Shown piece by piece: positions 19,296 through 27,385 of a stretch of DNA of 54,253 nt. Every line of letters starts with the position of its first letter. The stretch's first letter is position 1. Location of the stretch: contig VBGM01000020.1 in assembly GCA_005880855.1 (NCBI GenBank), positions 1-54,253 of the forward strand. Reading direction: 5' to 3'. Source of the DNA: Chloroflexota bacterium (lineage in GTDB: Bacteria; Chloroflexota; Dormibacteria; Dormibacterales; Dormibacteraceae). The position numbers and the translations under genes are program-made. The notes under the pieces were generated by a model, which did no database searches, was not told the DNA's origin, and worked only from the letters and a program-made list of their open reading frames with translations.

Positions 19296-20356
19296 GCGCG
19301 GACTTTCCTCTCGACGCGGCAGCCACGTTCGTTTCGCTGCTGCTGCCGCTTCCGCTCGTCGTGACCGCCAATGCGGTGCTCGGCAAGCCCTGGGCGACTC
19401 ACGCAACGGGTATCCTCGCCGGCGTCACATCCGGCGGCACGTTCCTGCTAGGCGCCATTTATTTCACCCGTGTCATCGGAGCGCCCGCAACCGCGGCCTA
19501 CGGCGCCGGCGTCATGGTCACCGCCGTCGTCGCCGCGGTGCTGGCTTACGACCCAGTGCGCCGGCGCGTGGCGGGGATCCTCCACATGGACCCCGAGAAC
19601 CCGGTGCACGCGCTGACCCTCGTCATGGCGGTGATCGTGCTCGGCACCCAGATCTCCCAGGTCCTCTTCGTCGATGTCCTGGCGGTCGACCAGTCCGGAC
19701 CCCCCCTCACCGTCGCCGACCTGTTCGCGCAGGAGCTGCCGTTCCTGATCATCGCTGTGACCGGAGTCGGCATATTCATGCGGCGAACCGCCGCTGAGAC
19801 CGCATTACGACTGGGCGTCGTGAGACCGGCCTGGTGGCACGTCACCCTGGCTCTGGCCGCCGGCGGTTTGTTTGTGGCGTTGAGTGCCGGCATCGGCAAC
19901 CTGAGTCAGGCCTGGACTCCCGACGTCGCGCACCGGATCGACGTCACCACCCAGCATGTTTTCGGCGGGCTTGCGAATTCGGCGAATCCAGTCGGGATCG
20001 TCGCGCTGGCGGTGTTACCGGCAATCTGCGAAGAGATCCTGTTCCGCGGCGCGCTTCAGCCCCGGCTGGGGCTGGTGGTGACCGCGCTCCTCTTCACTTC
20101 GATCCACACCCAGTACAGCATCTCGTTCGATACGCTGACCGTCTTCATCCTCGCGTTGGGCCTGGGGTTGATCCGCAAGTACACCAACACCACGACCTCG
20201 GCGATCAGCCACGCCACCAACAACCTCATCGCCGGCGTCGGCATCGGAGGCCAGCTCCTTGGATTCGCCATCGCCGCCGAGCTGATGCTTGCGGCCGTCA
20301 CGGCATACGCGGTGTGGTCCTACCGCGCGCGCGTCGCCGCCCCAAGCAACCCATGA
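19292..20356 (+). CDS. CPBP-family intramembrane metalloprotease
   Basis: A polytopic protein of about 354 aa with eight or so membrane segments. The CPBP (Abi, Rce1-like) motifs are in order: AICEEILFRG (EExxxR), LLFTSIHTQYS (the FxxxH position) and SAISHATNNLIAG (HxxxN). These residues coordinate zinc and the catalytic water in the family. The start is uncertain: no ATG, GTG or TTG occurs near the first hydrophobic segment, and a CTG overlapping the SPFH stop by 4 nt is the best match; a GTG about 70 nt downstream would trim the first helix. It is the third gene of the nfeD unit, so it may act in the same membrane-protein maintenance; substrate unknown. Confidence 0.8.
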   Translation: MSADFPLDAAATFVSLLLPLPLVVTANAVLGKPWATHATGILAGVTSGGTFLLGAIYFTRVIGAPATAAYGAGVMVTAVVAAVLAYDPVRRRVAGILHMDPENPVHALTLVMAVIVLGTQISQVLFVDVLAVDQSGPPLTVADLFAQELPFLIIAVTGVGIFMRRTAAETALRLGVVRPAWWHVTLALAAGGLFVALSAGIGNLSQAWTPDVAHRIDVTTQHVFGGLANSANPVGIVALAVLPAICEEILFRGALQPRLGLVVTALLFTSIHTQYSISFDTLTVFILALGLGLIRKYTNTTTSAISHATNNLIAGVGIGGQLLGFAIAAELMLAAVTAYAVWSYRARVAAPSNP

Positions 20357-20532
20357 GGCGCCTTAACTGGCTGGGTTGTGGGCTCGAGATGGACCGACTA
20401 GCTTGCCGGGAATGGTGCGAGGCGGGGGAGGGACTCCACCGGGACAGGGAGGGCCCCCAAAAGACGCGAGCGGCGGCGCCGGCCGAGGCAGTGCCGGCCA
20501 GAGGGCGCTGAACCGGGACTTGACATGCGGGG
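20357..20532. other. Non-coding spacer between CPBP gene and parA
   Basis: No gene is seen. At 20424-20458 a GGGGG and a CCCCC tract flank GGGA/TCC-rich sequence and could pair imperfectly into a hairpin, followed by CAAAAG rather than a T-run. It may terminate the upstream unit. No known RNA family was recognised. Confidence 0.35.
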
Positions 20533-20560
20533 TTGCAGTTGCGTAAGCGGCGATTAGAAT
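20533..20560 (+). promoter_or_regulatory. parA promoter (leaderless arrangement)
   Basis: TTGCAG and TAGAAT are separated by 16 nt, a good sigma-70-type pair. The -10 ends 8 nt before the ATG of parA, placing the predicted transcription start at or within 2 nt of the start codon. A TTGACA at 20520-20525 is too far from this -10 to be its partner. Confidence 0.6.
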
Positions 20561-20568
20561 TCGCGCAT

Positions 20569-21384
20569 ATGGCCCCAGATGTGGGATCGGCGATAAAGGC
20601 CGACCCCAAGATATTGCCCACTACGAGAGTTACCGTGATGGCGGTCGTCAACCAGAAAGGCGGCGTCGGCAAGACCACCACCGCGATCAACCTGGGCGCG
20701 GCCCTGGCCGAGCTGGGTCACCCGATTCTTCTCATCGACCTCGACCCACAGGCGAATTCGACATCCGGCCTCGGCCTGAATCCGGCGCGGGCACGCAACT
20801 CGATCTATCAGCTCCTGGCCGGTGAGGTGGCGGTGGACGAGGTCATGGTCGACACAGGAGTGCCGAAGCTGAGGCTGGTGCCATCGCACATCGACCTCGC
20901 GGGCGCGGAGATCGAGCTCGCGACCCTCGAAGAACGCGAGACCCGATTGCGCACAGCGCTCGGAGAGATACCCGCCGGCGTCGAGTGCGTGATCATCGAC
21001 TGCCCGCCCTCACTGGGCCTGCTCACGCTCAACGCGCTGACCGCGGCGACGAGCATGCTCATCCCCACGCAGTGCGAATATTTCGCGCTCGAAGGGCTCA
21101 GCCATCTTCTCTACACACATCAGCTCGTGCGCTCGCGACTCAATCCGACGCTAGAGGTCGCGGGCATCCTGATGACACAGTTCGATACGCGCACCACCCT
21201 GTCCTGGGATGTCCTGGCAGAGGTGCGGCGCTCGCACCCTGCTCACGTGTTGAACACCCTCATACCGCGCAATGTCCGGATCAGCGAAGCGCCCAGCCAT
21301 GGCAAGCCGGTGATCCAGTACGACCCCACATCCAGCGGCGCGGCCGCATATCGCGCCCTCGCAAAGGAGCTCTTGGAACGATGA
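20569..21384 (+). CDS. parA: Chromosome partitioning ATPase ParA/Soj
   Basis: A 271-aa Walker-type ATPase that drives origin segregation with ParB and influences DnaA. The deviant Walker A is NQKGGVGKTTTAINLG with both lysines, and DLDPQANSTSGLG and IIDCPPSLGLLTLNAL complete the nucleotide site. The ATG start is chosen because a -10 box lies directly upstream; an earlier in-frame GTG/TTG-type start would lie within the promoter. The stop overlaps parB by 4 nt (ATGA). Its distance of about 6 kb from dnaA is typical for chromosomal parAB. Confidence 0.95.
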   Translation: MAPDVGSAIKADPKILPTTRVTVMAVVNQKGGVGKTTTAINLGAALAELGHPILLIDLDPQANSTSGLGLNPARARNSIYQLLAGEVAVDEVMVDTGVPKLRLVPSHIDLAGAEIELATLEERETRLRTALGEIPAGVECVIIDCPPSLGLLTLNALTAATSMLIPTQCEYFALEGLSHLLYTHQLVRSRLNPTLEVAGILMTQFDTRTTLSWDVLAEVRRSHPAHVLNTLIPRNVRISEAPSHGKPVIQYDPTSSGAAAYRALAKELLER

Positions 21385-22223
21385 CAAGTCCACGCATGCG
21401 CGGCCTCGGCCGCGGACTCGACGCACTCATCCCGATGTCGCGCGAAGGCGAGGCGATGGTGCCCCAGATGATTGCGGTCGACCAGATCCGGCCCTCGTAT
21501 CAACAGGTCCGATCGCGCTTCGACGCCGAACCGTTGGGCGAGCTCGCGGAATCTATCCGTCTCCACGGCGTCCTCCAGCCCTTACTTGTACGTCGAATCG
21601 GGGACGGTTACGAGCTCATCGCGGGCGAACGGCGGTGGCGCGCGGCGCGCCTCGCAGGCCTCCAGGCCGTGCCCGCTGTTGTTCGCAGCGATGCCGGCAA
21701 CGATGTGCAGCTCGTCCTCGGGCTCATCGAAAACCTGCAGCGCGCCGACCTCGACCCGATCGAGGAAGCGCGCGGACTCAAACGTCTCACCGAGGAGTTC
21801 GGGCTTACCCATGAGGAGGTCGCGCAGCGCATCGGTAGGCATCGCGTGTCTGTCACCCAATCGCTCCGGCTGCTTGGGGGGTGTGCCGCGGTGCAGTCGT
21901 CGGTCGCCGCCGGCGTGATCACGGCGGGCCACGCACGCGCCCTGATCGCGCTGGAGAGCCAGGCCGCGCAGGAGCACGGACTCAAGGTCGTGATCGCCAA
22001 AAGGCTGTCAGTGCGGCAGACCGAGAACTGGGTGCGGACATATCAACCTAAGAAGCTCACGCGCAGCAACGCACCGGCGGAGCTGCGTCAGATTGCGGCC
22101 GACGCAGAATCCAAGCTGGGCGTGCCGGTGAGAGTCAGCGGCAGCCTCAACCGCGGGAAGATCGAGCTTCGTTACTCGAGTCGAGAAGAGCTGGAACGGG
22201 TCTACGGTAAGCTCGTCTCCTGA
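21381..22223 (+). CDS. parB: Chromosome partitioning protein ParB/Spo0J
   Basis: A 280-aa CTP-dependent clamp that loads at parS. The N-terminus RGLGRGLDALIP is the family ParA-interaction motif; the CTP-binding motif is GERRWRAARLAGL; the central HTH includes LTHEEVAQRIGRHRVSVTQSLRLL; and ITAGHARALIAL follows. The C-terminal dimerisation part ends KIELRYSSREELERVYGKL. It is translationally coupled to parA. A candidate parS-like site lies in the nfeD upstream spacer. Confidence 0.95.
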   Translation: MTSPRMRGLGRGLDALIPMSREGEAMVPQMIAVDQIRPSYQQVRSRFDAEPLGELAESIRLHGVLQPLLVRRIGDGYELIAGERRWRAARLAGLQAVPAVVRSDAGNDVQLVLGLIENLQRADLDPIEEARGLKRLTEEFGLTHEEVAQRIGRHRVSVTQSLRLLGGCAAVQSSVAAGVITAGHARALIALESQAAQEHGLKVVIAKRLSVRQTENWVRTYQPKKLTRSNAPAELRQIAADAESKLGVPVRVSGSLNRGKIELRYSSREELERVYGKLVS

Positions 22224-22228
22224 ATTTC

Positions 22229-22852
22229 ATGGCGGCCCCTCAACACCCCGCTGTAGCGGCCAACCAGCCACGCACGACAACCGGCGCTTCGCTCCTTCGC
22301 GAGCTGGCCGAGGTCATCGTGCTCGCCGTCATCCTGTACTTCGGCATCAGCTTCGCGGTGCAGACCGTGCACGTCGAAGGCCTCTCGATGTTCGCCACTC
22401 TCGACGACAACGACTACCTGATCGCCGACAAGATCGACTATCGCCTCCATCCACCCGAGCGGGGGGACATCATCATCCTTCGTCCGCCCACCGATGATTC
22501 CAAGGACTTCATCAAGCGGATCATCGCGCTCCCTGGCGAGAAACTGCTGATACGCGACGGCGTCGTCTACATCGATGGCCATCGCCTCGACGAGCCGTAC
22601 CTGCCTGAGGCATGGGTCGTGAACAAGGATTGGCCCCTGAACTGTTGTCCTGATGGACAGGTGATCCCTGCGAATCAATATTTCGTGATGGGCGACAACC
22701 GCAACCGTTCACAGGATTCACGCACGTTCGGCCCCATCGGGCGAGACCGCATCGACGGGCGTGCCTGGTTCCGCATCTGGCCGATCGCCCATTTCGGGAA
22801 CATCTACGCGCACGTGCCGCGACTCGAGAGCGGAACCGTCTTCGCCGGCTGA
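22229..22852 (+). CDS. lepB: Signal peptidase I
   Basis: A 207-aa type I signal peptidase anchored by one N-terminal membrane segment (VIVLAVILYFGISFAVQTV). Box B contains the nucleophile in VEGLSMFATL (Ala replaces the usual Pro after SM-x), box D contains the general base in DFIKRIIALPGE, and box E is MGDNRNRSQDSRTFGPI. It removes signal peptides from exported proteins. It starts 5 nt after parB, so it is probably the third gene of the parAB unit, and converges on the M16 peptidase gene. Confidence 0.93.
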   Translation: MAAPQHPAVAANQPRTTTGASLLRELAEVIVLAVILYFGISFAVQTVHVEGLSMFATLDDNDYLIADKIDYRLHPPERGDIIILRPPTDDSKDFIKRIIALPGEKLLIRDGVVYIDGHRLDEPYLPEAWVVNKDWPLNCCPDGQVIPANQYFVMGDNRNRSQDSRTFGPIGRDRIDGRAWFRIWPIAHFGNIYAHVPRLESGTVFAG

Positions 22853-22864
22853 CCCCCTTCGGGA

Positions 22865-24133
22865 CTAGGCTCCGACCGCCGCCCGGAACGCCGCGTCCTT
22901 GGCAAACGGACCGATCACAGCCATCTGAATCGGCGCGCGCAGCACGTCGATTGCGACGCGCCGGACGTCGGCCGCGGTTACGGCGTCGACGAGTGCAACC
23001 TCATCGTCGATCGTTTTGATCGAACCCATGAGGAGCTCCTGATAAGCGAGCCAGAACGACACGCTGTTCGTGCTTTCGAGCTCGAGCCGCAGGCGGCCCT
23101 TTGTGAATTCCTTTGCGCGCCCGAGCTCCTCCCCGGCCAGCTCCTGGTCGCATAACGTCTCCATCTCGGCGATCACCGCGCGCACCGCCTCAGCAGCGTT
23201 CTTCGGGTCGACGCCCAGGTAAACCCCGAGCATGCCGGTGTCGCGGTGCTTCTGTGTGAAGCTGTGCACGTCGTACGCGAGGCCGAGACGCTCGCGGATG
23301 TTCAAGAAAAGTCGCGAGCTCATGCCTTCCCCAAGCACCGTGTTCATGAGGTCGAGCACGTAACGATCCGGGTCCAGGTAGTTGAGGGCCCGCACACCAA
23401 GACAGATGTGGGCCTGCTCGGTACGCCTGCGCCGCAACAGAACACGTGGCCCATTGAGATCGGATGGCGGCTGCGGCACCACCTCCCCATCAGGGTCGGC
23501 GGGTAGCGTCAGGCTCTTGCCGACGAGACTGAGCATCTCTGATTCGTCCATCGCCCCAGCCGCTCCCATCACGAGGTTCGGCAGGCGGTAATGCGCGTTC
23601 GCGTACTCGAGGATGTCGTCGCGCGTGAGCTGCGCGATCGACTGCTCGGTGCCGGCGATGTCGCGCCCGAGAGGATGGTCCGGCCACATGATTTCCTCGA
23701 ACAGGTTCTGCACATATTCCTGAGGCTGGTCCTGGTACATGCGCAGCTCCTCGAGGATCACAGTGCGCTCTCGCTCGACGTCGGCAGGCGCCAGCTTGGA
23801 GTTGGAGACGATGTCGATCAGGACGTCAAGCCCGAGCGCCAGGTGCTCGGCGGGCACGCGCGTCCAGTACGCGGTGAGCTCCTTGTCGGTAGACGCGTTG
23901 ATGAAACCGCCGATGCCTTCGATGGCGTCCGCGATCTCTTTCGACGTCGGCCTCCGCTGCGTGCCTTTGAAGAAGAGGTGCTCGATGAAATGCGACACCC
24001 CGGCGTGGCGCTCGTCCTCGAGCCGTGAGCCGCCACCGAACATGAAGACGAGGCTTGCGGACAATCTCTCCGGCATGGCCGCGGTGACGAGCTTCGCCCC
24101 GCCCGCCAGGCCATGAATTCGATGCAGGGTCAA
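22865..24133 (-). CDS. M16-family zinc peptidase (processing-peptidase-like)
   Basis: A protein of about 422 aa resembling PqqL/mitochondrial processing peptidase beta. The inverted zinc motif is HFIEHLFFKGT with the third ligand in the downstream ERTVILEELRMY. The second, inactive half contains GEGMSSRLFLNIRERLGLAYDV, a conserved substrate-clamp motif. A TTG start is preferred because TATACT lies 10 nt before it; an ATG at 24217 would give a longer form but overlaps the upstream gene by 44 nt and lies before this box. No signal peptide is seen. Cytosolic oligopeptide or processing activity is inferred from the family. Confidence 0.88.
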   Translation of the reverse strand: MTLHRIHGLAGGAKLVTAAMPERLSASLVFMFGGGSRLEDERHAGVSHFIEHLFFKGTQRRPTSKEIADAIEGIGGFINASTDKELTAYWTRVPAEHLALGLDVLIDIVSNSKLAPADVERERTVILEELRMYQDQPQEYVQNLFEEIMWPDHPLGRDIAGTEQSIAQLTRDDILEYANAHYRLPNLVMGAAGAMDESEMLSLVGKSLTLPADPDGEVVPQPPSDLNGPRVLLRRRRTEQAHICLGVRALNYLDPDRYVLDLMNTVLGEGMSSRLFLNIRERLGLAYDVHSFTQKHRDTGMLGVYLGVDPKNAAEAVRAVIAEMETLCDQELAGEELGRAKEFTKGRLRLELESTNSVSFWLAYQELLMGSIKTIDDEVALVDAVTAADVRRVAIDVLRAPIQMAVIGPFAKDAAFRAAVGA

Positions 24134-24143
24134 GGGATTTGCC

Positions 24144-24149
24144 AGTATA
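24144..24149 (-). promoter_or_regulatory. -10-like box of the M16 peptidase gene
   Basis: TATACT on the minus strand, 10 nt before the likely TTG start. It lies in the spacer after the small helical-protein gene and implies separate transcription with a leader of only a few nt. Confidence 0.45.
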
Positions 24150-24173
24150 GGAGCCCCTTCGAGGCGACCCCGG

Positions 24174-24449
24174 CTACGACCCGGAGCGGTTCTCCCCAAG
24201 CGCACCGAGCGCCGCATACAGCGTCATCGCCACGAAATCGGCGGGCATGCCATCGGAGACCGCGTCGAGGGCTTCGCCAAGGTACTTGCGGACGTTCGAC
24301 CCCTGTTCGATCTCGCTTAGCTCGAGGCAATCGCGGATCGCTTCCGCGATCTCAGTTGGGGTGAGCTCCTCGTCGCCCGCGCCGTCCGCGACTGCGTTCA
24401 CCAACGCGATCGCCTTCCGGATCCGCTCCGCCGCGGCCCGGCCGGCCAT
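24174..24449 (-). CDS. Small helical protein, unknown family
   Basis: A 91-aa acidic protein rich in predicted helix (ERIRKAIALVNAVADGAG, TPTEIAEAIRDCLELSEIEQ). No known domain is recognised and no signal or membrane segment is visible. It begins 4 nt after the jag stop, so it is at the end of the rpmH-rnpA-yidD-yidC-jag unit. Base composition and codon choice resemble the neighbours, and the tight spacing supports a real gene. Confidence 0.65.
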   Translation of the reverse strand: MAGRAAAERIRKAIALVNAVADGAGDEELTPTEIAEAIRDCLELSEIEQGSNVRKYLGEALDAVSDGMPADFVAMTLYAALGALGENRSGS

Positions 24450-24453
24450 GGGA

Positions 24454-25101
24454 TCAGCTGCTCGCGGGCTTGCGCGGTCCGACCACGACGCGGCGATCGG
24501 GCTCTTCGCCGATGCTCGAGCTGCCGACGTCAGGGTCGTCCTGCAGCGCGAGGTGGATGGCGCGCCGCTCGAAGGCTTGCATGGCGTCGAGCGTGATGGC
24601 GTCGCCTGTCATCTTCACCTGGCGCGCAGCGCGCAGCGCGATCTCGCGCACCGTGTGCTCGCGGCGCTGGCGGTAGCGCTCGACGTCGACGATGACTCTT
24701 TCTCCCTCGGCGAGCTGCTTGCCGAACATGACATTCGTCACGGACTGCAGCGCGCGCAGCGTCTCCCCTCGCCAGCCGATCAGCGCACCGAGGTCGCGAC
24801 CGCTGATGTCGATGGTGATGGGGTCGGTGGCCGTACGCACCGTCACCTGTGCCCGCACGCCCATGTGCTTCAGCAGTCCCTCGACGAGCGAACGCGCCGT
24901 CTCCGCCTTCCCGTTGGCGGGGGCGGCGGCGCCGATCAAAGGCCCGGCCGAATGGTCGATGACGGTGACCTCGACCACCGTCTCTCCCGGACTCTCGCTG
25001 ATGACGCGCACGTCCACGTTGCGGCGGCTCTCGCCAAGCTCGATCAACGCGACGTCTACGGCTTCGTCGAGAGTGCGACCGCGACCTTCAGCTGATTTCA
25101 T
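24454..25101 (-). CDS. jag: RNA-binding protein KhpB/Jag
   Basis: A 215-aa protein with the Jag layout: N-terminal Jag_N domain (GRTLDEAVDVALIELG), a KH domain (ITIDISGRDLGALIGWRGETL, GxxG-type loop) and an R3H domain (REHTVREIALRAARQVKMTG). Relatives bind RNA and influence cell division and envelope synthesis, and the gene is nearly always paired with yidC. The ATG chosen has GGTGAGG just upstream; in-frame TTG and GTG codons 3-4 codons earlier are also possible. It follows yidC within 20 nt. Confidence 0.93.
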   Translation of the reverse strand: MKSAEGRGRTLDEAVDVALIELGESRRNVDVRVISESPGETVVEVTVIDHSAGPLIGAAAPANGKAETARSLVEGLLKHMGVRAQVTVRTATDPITIDISGRDLGALIGWRGETLRALQSVTNVMFGKQLAEGERVIVDVERYRQRREHTVREIALRAARQVKMTGDAITLDAMQAFERRAIHLALQDDPDVGSSSIGEEPDRRVVVGPRKPASS

Positions 25102-25119
25102 CGTCCTCACCAACTCCGC

Positions 25120-26022
25120 TCACTTTTTCGGCCTCCTGGGCCTGCCGTTCTGCGGCACGGGCTTCAGGCTGGGCGCGGGTCCTCGCGTTGGACCGCCTCC
25201 ACCTTTGGACGCCACCGCCTTGGACGGCCCTCCGCCACCGGTCTGCCCCCCTCCACCTCGGTTTGGAAAAAGGTTCCCCCAACCGACCACGAAGTACTGC
25301 TGAATAATACTCACGCAGTTGCCGATGAACCAGTAGAGCCCAAGCCCAGCCGGCACCTGCAGCGCGAAGATTCCGATCATCACCGGCGACAGCAGCACCA
25401 TGGTCCGCTGCATCTGCTGGGTCTGCAGCTCCTGCTCGGTCGCGTTCGGCGACGGAGGCTGCTGCAGCATCTTCGACTGGACGAAGGTCGTGATCATCGC
25501 CAGCAGCGGGAAGATGAGGTAATCGGGAGTCGGAATCGGCAGGTTGACGACGACGAGCGGCAGCGTGAACACGGCATGGTGCGCGGGGGTGTCGTTCAGG
25601 TTGGGGATGAACAGGAACGGCTGCACGCCATGGCCTCCCTTCGCGAAGCCCTGAAAAACGTAGTAGAGCGCGGTGAGGATGGGGATCTGCACGATGAGCG
25701 GGAGGCAGCCGATCATCCCGCTCAGCGGATTGATGCCGTGCTCCTGGTACAGCTTCATCGTCTCCTGGGTGATGCGCTGCTGGTCCTTCTTGTACTTCTT
25801 GCGGATCTCGGAGATCTGCGGGGCGAGCTTGCGCTGCTCAGCCAGGGTCTTCCGCTGGGTGACGAGCTGGAACTGCGTCAGCGGTGAGAGCGCCAGCCGG
25901 ATGATGATCGTGAGCACGATGATCGCGACGCCGTAGGCGCCGATCGCGCTGAAGAACGGCACCGCCTGGAAGTGGACGTACAGGTAGACAAGGAACGCCG
26001 ACAGTGGCTGCTCGATAGCCAC
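25120..26022 (-). CDS. yidC: Membrane protein insertase YidC/OxaA
   Basis: A 300-aa insertase of the short, Gram-positive type without a large periplasmic domain. Membrane segments are seen at about 24-43 (VAIIVLTIIIRLALSPL), 103-122, 160-180, 212-232 and 235-250. The conserved hydrophilic-groove Arg is in IIIRLALSPL, and the cytoplasmic hairpin EIRKKYKKDQQRITQETMKLYQ and NPLSGMIGCLPLIVQIPI are typical. The tail is Gly/Pro/Lys-rich. The GTG start gives MAIEQPLSAFL; the frame stays open further upstream (FFDVFKPINQLWQ) without a standard start, so the true start is uncertain. Part of rpmH-rnpA-yidD-yidC-jag. Confidence 0.93.
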   Translation of the reverse strand: MAIEQPLSAFLVYLYVHFQAVPFFSAIGAYGVAIIVLTIIIRLALSPLTQFQLVTQRKTLAEQRKLAPQISEIRKKYKKDQQRITQETMKLYQEHGINPLSGMIGCLPLIVQIPILTALYYVFQGFAKGGHGVQPFLFIPNLNDTPAHHAVFTLPLVVVNLPIPTPDYLIFPLLAMITTFVQSKMLQQPPSPNATEQELQTQQMQRTMVLLSPVMIGIFALQVPAGLGLYWFIGNCVSIIQQYFVVGWGNLFPNRGGGGQTGGGGPSKAVASKGGGGPTRGPAPSLKPVPQNGRPRRPKK

Positions 26023-26109
26023 CTGCCAGAGCTGGTTGATGGGTTTGAAAACGTCGAAGAACGAGCTCAGGTTGATGTCAGCATCTCCAGGTCGGGGTGT
26101 ATGAAGGTG

Positions 26110-26319
26110 TCAGGGAACAGGATCGTAGCCGCCCTTGGCGAATGGATGGCAGCGAGCGATCCGCGCCGCTCCCATCCAGCTGCCCCGCAGCCAGCCATAC
26201 CTCTCAACCGCTTCGTAGGTGTATTGAGAGCAGGACGGCACAAAGCGGCACGAGGGTGGCAGGACCTTCGACAGCGAGAGTTGGTAACCGCGGATCAGCG
26301 TCAGGAATATCGTCGTCAT
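26110..26319 (-). CDS. yidD: Membrane protein insertion efficiency factor YidD
   Basis: A 69-aa membrane-associated protein. The signature [19 protein letters not shown] and [15 protein letters not shown] with its three Cys residues, plus [17 protein letters not shown], are family hallmarks. It assists YidC. The start overlaps the rnpA stop by 4 nt. Confidence 0.95.
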   Translation of the reverse strand: MTTIFLTLIRGYQLSLSKVLPPSCRFVPSCSQYTYEAVERYGWLRGSWMGAARIARCHPFAKGGYDPVP

Positions 26320-26675
26320 GGGTTCAGGTTTGCGAGCCTGAGCGCCGCCTGCTCGGTCTCCGCCTCGAGGTCGGCGAACGGCAGGTCAAGGGCCGCCGGG
26401 CGGGCGATCAGGACCACGTCATATCGTATTCCCACTCGACGAAGCGGCGAATCAGCTCCGAGCAGCCGCTCGCGGGCCGCCTCCCGAAGCCTGCGCCGGG
26501 CACGATTGCGGTCGACCGCGCCCTTGACATGCCGGCTGACCGTCACACCGATCCGGCTGTCCGCCGTGTCGATCGGAATCGCGAAGGCGACCAGCGCCCG
26601 CCCCGAGTAGACGCGCTTCCCGCCCATCACCTTCTGGAAGTCCGACTGCCGGCTGAGCCGGAAGCGCTTCTTCAA
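26316..26675 (-). CDS. rnpA: Ribonuclease P protein component
   Basis: A 119-aa protein subunit of RNase P that helps mature tRNA 5' ends. The RNR motif region is [17 protein letters not shown], preceded by [16 protein letters not shown], and the N-terminus [15 protein letters not shown] is typical. It starts 15 nt after rpmH, the usual order, and overlaps yidD. The RNA subunit gene is not in this window. Confidence 0.95.
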   Translation of the reverse strand: MKKRFRLSRQSDFQKVMGGKRVYSGRALVAFAIPIDTADSRIGVTVSRHVKGAVDRNRARRRLREAARERLLGADSPLRRVGIRYDVVLIARPAALDLPFADLEAETEQAALRLANLNP

Positions 26676-26690
26676 TTACAGCCGCCTGGG

Positions 26691-26825
26691 CTACGGCGTG
26701 AGGCGGTGGCGCCCCTTGCGCCGGCGGTTCTGCACCACCCTGGCGCCGCCCCGCGAGGACATGCGACGAAGAAAGCCGTGCACACGACGGCGATAGCGTT
26801 TCTTGGGTTGATAGGTTCGCTTGAT
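26691..26825 (-). CDS. rpmH: 50S ribosomal protein L34, non-standard start codon
   Basis: The 44-residue core [17 protein letters not shown]...[10 protein letters not shown] is unmistakable L34. The family normally starts M-K-R-T; here the codon in that position is ATC, and no ATG, GTG or TTG occurs in frame between it and an ATG at 26888. That distant ATG lies upstream of or within the -10-like box at 26863-26868, so it is unlikely to be transcribed. GGGGGA ends 7 nt before the ATC, good spacing for a Shine-Dalgarno, while a CTG two codons earlier is only one nt from it. I therefore place the start at ATC, with CTG as the alternative. First gene of the rnpA-yidC unit. Confidence 0.85.
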   Translation of the reverse strand: MKRTYQPKKRYRRRVHGFLRRMSSRGGARVVQNRRRKGRHRLTP

Positions 26826-26862
26826 GGACAGATCCCCCGTGGAGGCGTTACGGAACCGCGGT

Positions 26863-26868
26863 AGTGTA
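26863..26868 (-). promoter_or_regulatory. -10-like box of rpmH
   Basis: TACACT on the minus strand; the predicted transcription start would give a leader of roughly 25-30 nt carrying the GGGGGA ribosome-binding site. No clear -35 was identified. Confidence 0.4.
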
Positions 26869-26889
26869 CCCGACGATTCCTTCGACATC

Positions 26890-27385
26890 CATGATACCGC
26901 CTGTATAACCTCATCCAGTTGGCCAGATGCCTTGCGCCACGCTCATGCCTTTGTTACACTCCCCGCCCGGAAGCAGACCGGGACTCAACAACCGAACCAC
27001 CTCAGTACAAGTCGCACTAACTACACCCACCCATCGCTCCAGCACCGCGCGCATGAAACGCTACAGCAGCGCTTCCATATTCCGGGACAGATCGGATGGG
27101 GGATTTCGAATGGGTCGGCACCGCCAACCTGTGGAAATCCGCTCCGATCTTTTCCACAGGCGCCGAGATGTGGAGCTCGTGACAGAAGAGCTCCGATTGA
27201 ACTGTGCTCACGGGCACGCAATTCAGACGATAGCCTCGTGAGCGAGGAGCAGAGGAGATGGGCGGTGATTTTGACCCCAGGTTGTCCACAGCATTTGCAA
27301 AAGCCGGTGAGCCTTTGCCCCCAGGCGTCCGGCGGGCAAAAGACGAGTCGTGAGGCTGGCACGCCGGCGCCGCGGGGCGCGTGAG
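26890..27385. other. Predicted replication origin, part 1 (upstream of dnaA)
   Basis: Gene-free 0.5-kb region between divergent rpmH and dnaA. DnaA-box-like 9-mers: TGTGGAAAT at 27130-27138 (reverse of ATTTCCACA), TTTTCCACA at 27150-27158 and TTGTCCACA at 27282-27290; the last two match TTATCCACA at 8 of 9 positions. The first two are part of an inverted repeat with 10-bp arms CCTGTGGAAA/TTTCCACAGG and a 13-nt centre. The region is less GC-rich than its surroundings. The assignment rests on gene order and these boxes. Confidence 0.7.

Noticed and set aside
24133-24217. ATG at 24217 as the start of the M16 peptidase
   Set aside because: It overlaps the previous gene by 44 nt and lies upstream of the only good -10 box; the added residues are Arg-rich and not family-like.
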